DNA of 64,000 nucleotides, from contig NC_089490.1 in NCBI RefSeq assembly GCF_036850765.1, positions 386,770,558-386,834,557 on the forward strand, in the 5' to 3' direction. Each line of letters starts with the position of its first letter. Positions within the stretch are counted from its first letter, which is position 1. Below are positions 35,714 to 44,720 of the stretch, piece after piece. Below the pieces are notes generated by a model that worked only from the letters and a program-made list of their open reading frames with translations, made no database searches and was not told where the DNA came from. This stretch comes from Saccopteryx bilineata. Taxonomy: Eukaryota > Chordata > Mammalia > Chiroptera > Emballonuridae. The translations under genes and the position numbers were made by a program.

Positions 35714-35748
35714 ACCGGAGAAGCCGGCAGACTCTGCCCTTCGCGAAT

Positions 35749-35769
35749 CTTTTTGCGGTCTGGGCTTGC
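35749..35769 (+). ncRNA. MIR129-2: Mature miR-129-5p
   Basis: 21-nt 5p product, seed UUUUUGC, identical to the known vertebrate sequence. Confidence 0.95.
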
Positions 35770-35790
35770 TGTACATAACTCAATAGCCGG

Positions 35791-35812
35791 AAGCCCTTAC
35801 CCCAAAAAGCAT
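35791..35812 (+). ncRNA. MIR129-2: Mature miR-129-2-3p
   Basis: 22-nt 3p product beginning AAGCCCUUACCCC, specific to the MIR129-2 locus. Confidence 0.95.
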
Positions 35813-36097
35813 TCGCGGAGGGCGCACTCATCGAGAAGACTGCAAGCGATCGCCGAAGCCCACACACCTTCCCCGAAGCGGCTCGGTCCGGGGCTTTCCG
35901 AGCCCTGTCCCCGTTTTCCGTGGAAGAATTAATCCTTTCCCTCCCGTCCTTCCAGCGCTCACCGAGGCTTTGGTCACCCGCTTGTCCTTCCCGCGGGTCC
36001 CCCCGCCCCCAACTTTTTAATCGACTTTGTATCACAGGGGGAATTGGAGCAGGCGGTGTGCGTGTGTTTCTGGAGAAGTGGGGAGAAGCTAAAATAC

Positions 36098-36103
36098 AAT
36101 AAA
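36098..36103 (+). terminator. Poly(A) signal downstream of MIR129-2
   Basis: A canonical AATAAA, followed within about 15-25 nt by a GT-rich stretch (GAAGTTGTGTC). It could end a short primary transcript of about 0.9 kb from the promoter near 35225. Confidence 0.45.
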
Positions 36104-36174
36104 AGTTTACAGAAGTTGTGTCTCCCCCCCCCCCGCCCCTGCCCAGACCCCGAATAACCCCTTTCACCCGCTAG

Positions 36175-36178
<4 letters not shown>

Positions 36179-36215
<37 letters not shown>
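36179..36215. repeat. Poly(A) tract
   Basis: 37 uninterrupted A bases with no SINE body before them. The length is likely polymorphic or error-prone. A 14-bp perfect palindrome (TGGTCTTAAGACCA, 36221-36234) follows closely. Confidence 0.95.
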
Positions 36216-36220
<5 letters not shown>

Positions 36221-36299
36221 TGGTCTTAAGACCAAGTCAGCACCTGGAATGTGAATCAGTGAATCAGTTGAGGACATTTTCTGGTCATGTTGGACCCTA

Positions 36300-36770
36300 A
36301 TGACCAAACCCTGCACTGTGGGGGTAGGGAAGGCCCTGGGAGGGGGGCAGGAGGCCCCCGGCACCCTCTGTCCTCGCGCCGGGGGCCGGAGGTGAGGCGA
36401 GCCGCGGGGAACTGGGTGGCTCCGGACGGAGGGGAAGCCCAGGCACCACCCGATCCCCGGAGTCCTTTCTCCCTCCGCCTCCCCCCGCTCCTGCTTCCAC
36501 TTTAGGGCATTTTACAGCCTCGTCCCCCCCCCCCCATCTCGTCTTTTCCAAACTAGGGGGTAAAACAGTAGAAAACTGGGGAGAAACCCCGCAGAGAAGG
36601 AGGTAGGAGAGAGGCGGCTGCACCCGACCCGGGAGCTCAGCAGGAGTGTCAGCAGCTGCCCTGGCCTGGCCTCTCGAGGCACCCCGTCCTGGGGAAGGAG
36701 GCAGACCCGCAGGCCCGGGTATCGTCTGTGGGGCCCCCTCCTCCTCTCCCACTCCTTGCAGTCGTGACTA
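36300..36770. promoter_or_regulatory. CpG island
   Basis: CpG-rich block with runs such as CTCGCGCCGGGGGCCGG and GAGCCGCGGGG. It lies 0.5 kb downstream of MIR129-2 and probably belongs to the same regulatory domain. Confidence 0.6.
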
Positions 36771-37539
36771 CTTTGCTTACAAGTGGCACAAATCGGGCCT
36801 TCGCCATGCTCTGCGCCCCATGCCCTTCGCCAGCTAGAAACACTCCTAGACGTCCTCAGGGACGGGGCCAGAAGAGCACACAGACACACACGGGCCCCCG
36901 GAGGGACGGGCGAGGGTAGGGAATGCGGCTCAGGGTCTGACAGCACAAGACCCGAGGGCTGCAGAGCTGCTCCTTTCCGGGGAGGGCCTGCATTCCCCCG
37001 CACCCAGCCACCGTCCTTCCAGCACACTGAACGCTCACCGGCCTCCCCCCCTCGGTGAGCTGAGCACCCAGATTTCACCCTCTCCCCAGTAAGGAAACGG
37101 TTACGGCGTCCGGGAGTGCTGGACAGAGTCAGTCTTTGCAGATCAGTCTGCGAGAAGGCACCGAAAAAGGCACCAAAGACGAGGACTCCAAGTTCTGGGG
37201 CTGATCAGAGCCCCTCTCCCCAGATAAAGGAGATGTCCCCTCCCTGACTGCGTGTTCTGAAAGAGTAAAAGGGTCCCTACGACCTGCGAGAGGAGATGGG
37301 GCGAAAGCAAAGGGTCTGGGGGGTCTGCTCTCTGCCTCTCACTGGGGCCGTCTGTGGAGCGACAGCTTCGCCGAGGGAGAGGCAGAGGAGCCACGCCGGA
37401 TTAAAAATAGCTTCACCCTGTTGTCCCTTCAGCTTTGCTTTTGTCTTTTGCTTCTTACACCCCCCTCCTTCCCCAGCCAGAAAGCCCTCCTCTCCCGAAA
37501 AGCCCGATCCTCCACCAGATTTGGGAGAAAGGTGACCTG
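36771..37539. other. GC-rich inter-island sequence
   Basis: CpG density is moderate. No named repeat and no convincing exon. Confidence 0.4.
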
Positions 37540-37890
37540 AGAGGAAGTGAACTTGCGAGCAGGGGCTGAGCCACCAGAGCGCGGTGGGCTGGGGGTTCCT
37601 GCGCCCCGGGCCCCCTCACTTCTCCCACGGGGCCAGGTTTGGGGCCGGGGCTGCCGAGCCCGGGAGCCCCCGGCCGCAGCTGGCGTCGTGCACGCCGGAG
37701 CGAGTCCTCGCCTCGCCTCGCCTGAGCCAGACAACTGTTGCTGCTTTGAAGGAGCTGCGGCCGCAGCTCAGCAGCTAGGGCGGCTGCACGCGGGGCTGCG
37801 CGGCCCACTCCGACCCGGGCCGGAGGGCTCGCCCCGACAGGGGTCTCATTCGGGGCAGGACCGGGGCACAAGCCCCGTCCCCCTCCCCAT
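37540..37890. promoter_or_regulatory. CpG island
   Basis: Dense CpG with GGCCGGGGCTGCC- and GCGGCCGC-type strings. A repeat-free stretch follows at 38050-38150 with GGTTAACC, ATTTGCAT and CTACGTCG. The latter stretch could be a conserved regulatory module. Confidence 0.6.
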
Positions 37891-38832
37891 CACAATGAGG
37901 GAAAGCCTGTGGCTTTTTCTGTCCCTCCCCTTCCCTCCTCAGGGCGATTGCATCAGCCCGAGGCCCATGGGGGCTGATCGAGCCCTCTCCCCCCACTTGG
38001 CCTTCGCCAGGGAAGGTGGACAGGGGGTGGGGGCGTCGTCTCCGTAAACCCTCCAACCGCTAATACACTCCTGTTTAAAAAAGCTACGTCGCCTGGTTAA
38101 CCAAGGGCCTGATGGAAACTTCCAAACATTTGCATCTGATGCCAAACCCTCGAGCCCTTATAGGGAAGGGGGGAGCAGCTTGAGACCCTTCCCCAGCCCA
38201 GGCTGCCTCTCCAGGAAGCCGCTGGAAGGAACTTGGTCCCTGCAGCCCAGGCAACTAACGTAAGCTTTCACGTGTGTTAGGAAACCAGACTGCTTCTGAG
38301 CCTAACGAAGGGGTGAAGGCACCGCAGAGCCCCCTGCCCGCCTCCTGCCCTCTAGTGGCTGGGCAGGGCAGGGGTTTCTGCGTATTGCCCCCCACCCGCC
38401 GGCTCCCTTTGGCTGCTCTGCACCGTCCCTCCTCCGGGTCCCCTCCCATACCCCCAGCAGGAGCCAGCGTTTCTCCCTTTGGCCTTTTCTCCCCTTCTTT
38501 CTTCATTCCGAGACCTGGCCTTGTTCTGAGTCCCTTTGCCTTGCCTGCCTCGGGCTGGAGACAAAGGCAGGGACTGAGTCAAAGGTTCCCGGCACAATGC
38601 TTCAGTCTCAGATGAGGACCTTCTTCTCTATCCCAGAGACTTCTCAAACTGGGAGGCTTTGTGGGCAACTCTGAGAAGCTCTGCCCCAGCATCCCTGCCT
38701 CTTTGCCCTGGACCCAGCAGTGACTTTTTTGCCCTTTTCTTCCCCATCAGCCTCCCTTCGTCCAAGTCCCCAGTCTCTCCTTTCTCCTTCTGGGCCAGCA
38801 GAGTAACCTTCCCTATCCATTTGTTCTTTCAG
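37891..38832. other. Non-coding, falling GC
   Basis: CT-rich but unique. It leads into the acceptor of the candidate exon at 38833. Confidence 0.4.
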
Positions 38833-38935
38833 GGGGTCCAACCTGTCCTGACACTCAGTGGTCTGCCACTGGAGGAGGGGGTCTCAGAGGTCACAGGAGC
38901 TGAAGAGACTGGAGGAATGAGCTTCGGAGTCCCAG
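38833..38935 (+). ncRNA. Candidate internal lncRNA exon
   Basis: A 103-nt segment bounded by a strong acceptor (TTTGTTCTTTCAG|GGGG) and a consensus donor (CCCAG|GTGAGT). A pyrimidine-rich tract precedes it over about 100 bp. No known protein-coding gene is expected here and its translation is not recognisable. It lies on the same strand as MIR129-2, 3 kb downstream, so it may belong to a transcript that starts in the CpG islands. Confidence 0.45.
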
Positions 38936-38993
38936 GTGAGTGCAGAGGCCTCAGCCCACCACTGGTCTTGGCCTGCGCAGGCCCAAAGGGCCT

Positions 38994-39019
38994 ACACACA
39001 CACACACACACACACACAC
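38994..39019. repeat. (CA)n microsatellite
   Basis: About 13 CA units, 58 bp after the donor of the candidate exon. Confidence 0.95.
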
Positions 39020-40179
39020 CTCACTTGAGGATGAGACACAGGGAGCCAGGGAGCCAATGTTGGGGACTGTCATCAGTGGTTTATTCTTTGGCAAAGGAAG
39101 GCACCCATCATAGACATCATGAGGAAGGACACAGGACCCTACACGGCAGGGCCTCCTTCCTGTCTTACCCCCTAGCAAGGCTCGGGCCTTGCTGTTTGAA
39201 TGCTCCTATGCTCTCAGGACTAAGGGGTACAGGCCCTACTTGAGGGGCTCCACCCCCACTTTTTGAGCTACCTCAGGACTCTGAGGGGCTCAGGAGAGGC
39301 ACAGTTCATCATTTGCTGAGTTCAGTTTCTCTGAGGAAACTAAAATATTGAGTTATGTCACCTTAACTGGAGTTCAACGTAGGATAGAAAGAAGTTTCAG
39401 GTTATGGATATTATTTTTTAAGGGTAATGCTTTAAACTCTAAATACATTTACTTTTTCTATTAACCAGAAAAGTCTTTTGCTACAGAGCTTTTGTTTAGC
39501 TGCCTTTCTGAGCTCCAGTGTCATACTGTGATTCTTATTGGGGAATTCAGTTCAGAGCTTGGCAGAGAATTCTGAAACTCCAGGGCTGTTAGATTTGTGA
39601 GAAATGGAGAAACTGAGCTAGCTGGTTAATCCTTGGATGCTACGTGAGCAAAATGTAGGAAGCTGTTAGCAATTTTAGAGGGAAACTAAGGCGCATGGCA
39701 GCACAGAAGCACATTACATGGAAGACCTTCAGATCATTACCGAACGGACCTATTTGCTCCGTTAATTAAATGACTGCTATGTGAATTTTATGAAATGTTT
39801 ACATTTTGAAAGTGGAACTCAAATCATATAAATGGACTGGAATCATCTATAACCTCACCATATAAAATGACAACAAGGTCTTGAAATCATTGGCTGAAAC
39901 TACCTTTTTAAAAATTTCCCTTTGGGATATAAGAATCTGAAGTTTGCAACATATGTCTTGGTGCAGTTAGGGATGCTGTTCATTCCAGAGATTAACATCT
40001 CTCTCTTTTCCTGATGAGTTGATATTTCAATTGCAAGAGAAATCTAAGAAAATAATATGGGGAGGGGGATTTGGCTGAAAGGTAACCTGACCATGTTTGA
40101 AAAACCCTGTCAATTTGAGGTTAAACCTCAGATATGTAGCATGCAAAAGCTGGAAAGAGCTATAGAGGATATATAAAGT
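39020..40179. other. Non-coding, one homeodomain-like site
   Basis: Unique AT-rich sequence from 39340 on. CGTTAATTAAATGAC near 39761 is an LHX-type homeodomain site. No repeat recognised. Confidence 0.4.
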
Positions 40180-40300
40180 GAAACCTTTATTTTATAAATT
40201 TTAAAAAACAGAGATTCAGAGAGGTTAAGTGATTTTATCAAGCTCACACAGCTGGGGCTTGAACCCAGGCTGTCCTCTCTGAGTACTTTCTGTTTCATTA
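40180..40300 (-). mobile_element. MIR SINE fragment
   Basis: 'CAGAGAGGTTAAGTGATTTT', 'CTCACACAGCTGGGGCTTGA' and ACCCAGGCTGTC form the antisense MIR core. Confidence 0.85.
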
Positions 40301-41254
40301 AATATTTTCTATGCAGATAGTCCATAAATGCAACGCAGGGCATCATACCATTCCCTTCCAAAATGACTTGCATTTACAATGCCGGGGTTCAAAGAAGAGT
40401 TTACGGAAAGTTTCTCCTGCAAGAAATTAGCATTCTGGGGATACTGCTAGATTAAGAACAGCTCTCATCCCTTGCCTCTGACGTGGCCTAGACCTCAGAG
40501 CCTTCATGTTGGCCTCAGTTTGCTGAAGGAGTCATCAGCACAAGAAATTTGCTGTGTCACAGAATCCGAATACAGGTCTCTTTTCAGAGTCTCTCCTAGA
40601 TGCAGCTCTGTGAGGTGTAGGCCCCTGTCCCTATTTCTCTGCCAGGTGGCACTTTGAGTCCCATCCTTCTTGCCTGCTACGTTTGACTGTAAACTGTTAG
40701 GAGGGTATAAGGACAGCTTTGAATTCTCCCAGGATTTCCAGATTACTTATAAGCAAGAAAGGTCCTCAAAAGGAGTTGTCAGACCAAGCAGGGGATCTGT
40801 TTGATCTTGTCCCTCAGATATCTTTTAAAATGCTGTTCATAGGACAGCTGTTTGGCCTGCTTAGTACTAAGTTTAAGATTTACTGCCACCCCTTAGATCT
40901 AACTTACTATTTTAGCTTTACATTTTCCCATCAATAACAGCCATTCCGATGCCATACTCATCATGTCCTCAGCACACAGGGATGGTAGCCATGCCGTGTG
41001 TGCTGTCACAAACAAACTGTCCTGGTGGCCTTGCTCACCGACTCTCCTGCCATTTGCTCCCCCACCTCCCCTTTGGGACATGCACTAGTTGGCGACTTCT
41101 GACTAGGAAAGGGGACACGTTTCTCTGCTTTAAAAGAAATGGATTTCAAGGAAGGAAATGAAATGGAGTGAAATTTACAATTAGGGTAGCAAGAAAAACA
41201 AGACTAACTAGCAGGGAAAGAGTTAAAAGAGCTCATTCTATCTGCTCTTTACTA
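40301..41254. other. Non-coding, nothing recognised
   Basis: Ordinary sequence without named repeats. Confidence 0.4.
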
Positions 41255-41460
41255 CTTAGGCTCATGACCTTGGAGAAGCAGTTCCATCCTTCCTGGGCCT
41301 CCATTTCTCCATCTATAAAATTGGTTGTGTTAGAACTTAGACCCTCCAATTATTCATTGATTCCACAAATGTTGAGTGTTTGTTTTTCCAACAATGTTTA
41401 TTGAGTCCCTGCTATATATATCAGGCCTAATTTTAGGCCTTGGAGATAGAAATAAATTTT
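41255..41460 (+). mobile_element. MIR fragment and adjoining old repeat
   Basis: 'GACCTTGGAGAAGCAGTTCC' and 'CTCCATTTCTCCATCTATAA' are MIR-like. The following 'AATGTTTATTGAGTCCCTGC' block is an older, unnamed repeat. Confidence 0.5.
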
Positions 41461-42679
41461 TCTCCCTTTGATAACTTAATGAAGCTATGGACCTTCTTCC
41501 CAAAAGAACAAAACAAGAAAAAAAAACCCCACCGATATTTTACATATAATTTCAGGGAGTTCATGACGTCCCTGGGCTCCATGAACCCCATATTGAAGTT
41601 TTTCATCCAGATAGTCTCTAAGGCCCACATTTTACAGTATTAAGCTTTGAAGCTTAGATTGCATCATCAAATCTTGCTTTCTAGCTGACCCTTTTTTTTT
41701 TTCTTTCCCTAGTAGCATTCTGTTGCATTTTCATCATGAGTTTTGGTTCCCCTTTTTTTGGAGAACAAATATTTGGAACTTAGTTAATACTTAGCAGATG
41801 GCTAAAATAAATGTTGTACAGAAAAGGAGTAACTAACAGGTAAGGGAGAGATGGAGCTGAGGGACAGAAGGAGATGAGAAGTTTTAATGACTAAGCCTAG
41901 CCTGGTCCGGCAGAATTTTGAAGAGATCATTTATCTTTTAGGCTAAGTGTTCTTGGCAAAGTCTAGTGATGCCACAGAGGGAAGAGAGGTTTGTGTTGGA
42001 GCTGCATAGAGTAAGGTCTCAATGTCAGGGCTTGTAGCAGAGATGGATTCCCTGTGGTGCTTTGACCACCAGGGGAAATCCCAGCTAGACAAGACAGGGA
42101 TTCCTTGAGAAGGAAAGGACAGTCTGTTTGTTGGACTGTTAGTTTGATAGACTGGTCCAAATGGACTGGCCCTATTAGGTCGATAGACTGCTTTTGCATT
42201 ACATGGCAGGGGGCTATATGGTGCGCAGTTCTTCTGCGGTCTTCAGTGAAAGAGAAATTGGGAGTCTTTAAGTCCCAGAATGGACGGGAAGAGGTCAGTA
42301 TGCAAAGGTATCTTCCTAGTCTCCAGTCTTTCTGAGCCTCTTTCTTCCCTTCCTGCAGGCTTTCAGAACTCCTCCTTACAATGAGAAAGTCCTAAGCTTT
42401 GTCAGTCAGGGCAAAGGGCATTACCTGACTGTTGCACCGATCAGATACTAATGCAAACTTCACTTTCAGAGAGAGATAGAGGCTCTTATTCAACACTCTC
42501 CGGGTGCACAGCCAATGGAAGTCACAGCTGGGAGAGGCCCCTGAAAATGATAGGCCCAGATTAGGATCTAAATTTGCAAAGATTTTGTAGTAGATTGTGG
42601 GAGGACAGGATGAAGTGTGTGAATGTCTACTTAAACGAGAAAGCAGCAGATTGCTGCTGCTGAGGCTAAAGTATAGCAA
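41461..42679. other. Non-coding, nothing recognised
   Basis: Contains T-runs at 41691-41702 and no classifiable element. Confidence 0.4.
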
Positions 42680-42830
42680 AATCCATCTCATTCATTTTCT
42701 CAATTTCCTCGTCTGTATAACGGGGATAATAATAGCAACCTTACTGTTCTAGTAAGGAGGAACTGAGACAATGCATAGAAGAGCTCTGTACCTCACCGGT
42801 GCTCATAAATGTTAGTTGCTGTCATTGTTA
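42680..42830 (+). mobile_element. MIR SINE fragment
   Basis: 'TTTCCTCGTCTGTATAACGG' then GGATAATAATAGCAACC and 'GGTGCTCATAAATGTTAGTT', in MIR order. Confidence 0.8.
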
Positions 42831-42867
42831 TTATTATTACTATTATTATTATTATTATTATTATTAA
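42828..42867. repeat. (ATT)n microsatellite
   Basis: ATT units with one interruption, directly after a MIR end, as at 19316. Confidence 0.93.
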
Positions 42868-43433
42868 TATTGTAGGGTTTGGGTGTGTTTTGTTTGTTTG
42901 TTTGTTTCTGCTTGACACGTAGAGCAATGGCATACTAGGCTTAGACCATAGACTCAGCAGTCATCGGACCAGGGCTATTCCCTGAATGACAGATAAAAGA
43001 TAATCTTTTCCGGAAGCATCTGTCCATTTGCCCCATAGCCTGCCAGTGCCCAGGATTACCCGGCTGGGAGCAAATCAGAGGAGCTGATAAGAAAATCTTT
43101 TCCTCTACTTTCAGCATCCCTACACAAAGATTATCTCTTTGTAGTTTCATTTTCCTGTAATTCCTGCCTTTCAAGTACTTTTTAAAAAATCTGTTGAATT
43201 TAATCATGATTGTTCTTGCAAATCACTCCCTTTATACTTTTTTTTTTTTTAAGTTTTTGATCAAGGAGGAAAAGCAATTCGCTTAGGATACTTGCCATTT
43301 ACTTTTTACTTCCAGCTTATATTTGGTCCTAAATGTTCCCTCCAAAGAAGGGTACAAGCAAAAATAGGAGGGTGAGCATAAATAATACTATTTGCTGTCA
43401 TGAATGATGTTTTCTCTTTTCTTTTCATACATA
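42868..43433. other. Non-coding, nothing recognised
   Basis: Holds a (TTTG)n stretch at 42889-42906 and a T-run near 43240. Confidence 0.4.
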
Positions 43434-43559
43434 CAGGGTGGGGCAAAAGTAGGTTTACAGTCATAAGTACAGACAGCAGTTTATTCTTGTATCATTAGGT
43501 ATTCATTGTTGTAGCATTTTCCATAGGAGCACCTGTAAACCTACTTTTGTCCCACTCTG
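43434..43559. mobile_element. Mariner-type MITE
   Basis: The 126-bp element has terminal inverted repeats of about 26 bp: CAGGGTGGGGCAAAAGTAGG at the left, and CAGAGTGGGACAAAAGTAGG read inwards from the right. It is flanked by TA on each side (43432-43433 and 43560-43561). It is non-coding and would have depended on a transposase encoded elsewhere. Confidence 0.85.
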
Positions 43560-43985
43560 TATTTTATCTTTATTCTTTCCCTCTTCCAGCTTCACTTTTT
43601 ATGGTCTTATAAATCTTGCCATCTTCTCTTACCTCCCCCCTAAAAAACAATCTTTGCTCTCCTCCCTCGAATCCACTTAACTTGTCTTATCGGGTATTTC
43701 CTTTCAGTCTTGGCTGCAAATTGCAGGGGTGATTATCGGAAGAATCTGATGGGGTCTCTATGTCTTCCGAGTGACAATGTGGAAAAAAGGGAGCAGGGCC
43801 ACATTTGCACCCTCGAACCTGTTCGAGCACGACCCCATCCATTCTGAAAGAAAGGAAAAGATGTTTTTGTTTTTGTTTATTTATTTAATTTGTTTTTTAA
43901 TGTAAACTGGAGGCTTCTCCACAGACTTTTCAACTTTTGACCCAGAGCCTACCCATTGCTTTTATTCAGTGACTCCTCTTTCTTT

Positions 43986-44181
43986 TTTTTTTTTTTTTTT
44001 TTAATTTTTTAATTTATTCATTTTTTAGAGAGAGGAGACAGGGACAGATAGAGAAGGGAGGGAGGAGCAGGAAGCATCAGCTCCCACATGTGCCTTGACC
44101 AGGGAAGCCTGGGGTTTCAGGCCAGTGACCTCAGCATTTCAGGTCGACGCTTTTACCCACTGCGCCACCACAGGTCAGGCA
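43986..44181 (-). mobile_element. Bat tRNA SINE (Rhin-type short form)
   Basis: Reverse orientation: T-rich tail first, GAGAGAGG, 'GCAGGAAGCATCAGCTCCCA', the B-box complement, and an end at CCACCACAGGTCAGGC. Flanking TCTTTCTTTTT repeats lie at 43975-43985 and 44183-44192. It appears to have inserted into the T-rich tail of the neighbouring SINE. Confidence 0.85.
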
Positions 44182-44192
44182 TCTTTCTTTTT

Positions 44193-44373
44193 AATTTTTT
44201 TAAATTTATTGATTTTAGAGGGAGAGATAGAGAGAAAAGCATCGATTTATTGTTCCTTTTATTTATGCATTCATTGGTTGATTCTTCTATGTGCTCTGGC
44301 CGAGGATTGCGCCCATAACCTTGGCATATCTGGATGACGAGGACAACATTCTAACCAACTGAGCTACCTGGCC
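44193..44373 (-). mobile_element. Bat tRNA SINE (VES-type)
   Basis: T-rich start, then GAGAGATAGAGAGAAAAGCA, and an end at 'CCAACTGAGCTACCTGGCC', the complement of a tRNA-like head. It differs in sequence from the SINE to its left and looks older. Confidence 0.75.
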
Positions 44374-44524
44374 AAAGCTTTCTTTAAAAAAAAAGAAAAA
44401 GAATCATAATAAAAAGCTCTGGGACATGTCAAACGCAGTCTATAGCATAGTCCTTGCCATCTCTTCTTTGCAGCCTTTTAAGGGGAGAATACAAGCAGCA
44501 TAGTGGGAGAAAGTTACACCTAAT

Positions 44525-44720
44525 GGCTGAGAGCCCTGGGCTTTGAGGCCAGAGAGACCTAATTGTACTCTCCAGTTCTGCTCTTTTCAGCGGCATGCCT
44601 TACCTGTAAAATGGGGACATTCAAATACCTATTTCATAAGGTTGTTAGGAAAATGAAATGAGATGTCAATAAACTACCTCAGGCATGAAGTACGGACTCA
44701 GCTGATATTAACTGTTATTA
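44525..44720 (+). mobile_element. MIR SINE
   Basis: 'GAGAGCCCTGGGCTTTGAGG', 'TTACCTGTAAAATGGGGACA' and AAGGTTGTTAGGAAAATGAA in MIR order. Confidence 0.8.

Larger units (their letters stand above)
35735..35824 (+). ncRNA. MIR129-2: MIR129-2 microRNA precursor
   Basis: A 90-nt hairpin that matches the known mir-129-2 precursor from memory almost base for base. The 5p arm (35749-35769) is CTTTTTGCGGTCTGGGCTTG plus C. The 3p arm (35791-35812) contains AAGCCCTTACCCCAAAAAGC. The 3p sequence separates MIR129-2 from its paralogue MIR129-1. Three processing signals are present: UG at 35735-35736, exactly 14 nt before the 5p start; UGU at the loop edge (35770-35772); and CNNC (CATC) at 35829-35832, 17 nt past the 3p end. 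The lower stem has TTCGCG where I remember TTTGCG in human, turning a G-U wobble into a G-C pair. miR-129 is a brain- and retina-enriched microRNA that targets neuronal excitability and ciliary genes. It lies within a CpG island with a poly(A) signal 274 nt downstream. Confidence 0.97.
35230..36010. promoter_or_regulatory. CpG island containing MIR129-2
   Basis: Dense CpG, including the GGC repeat and the hairpin. The human MIR129-2 CpG island is known to be methylated in several cancers, so the corresponding island here is the expected regulatory element. Confidence 0.75.

Noticed and set aside
35316..36167. 283-codon minus-strand frame antisense to MIR129-2
   Set aside because: The GGC repeat gives a run of Ala. 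The rest is low complexity. The hairpin explains the conservation expected here.
38659..39243. 194-codon open frame across the candidate exon
   Set aside because: It runs through both splice sites and a CA microsatellite, with no domain. The exon length is not a multiple of three.
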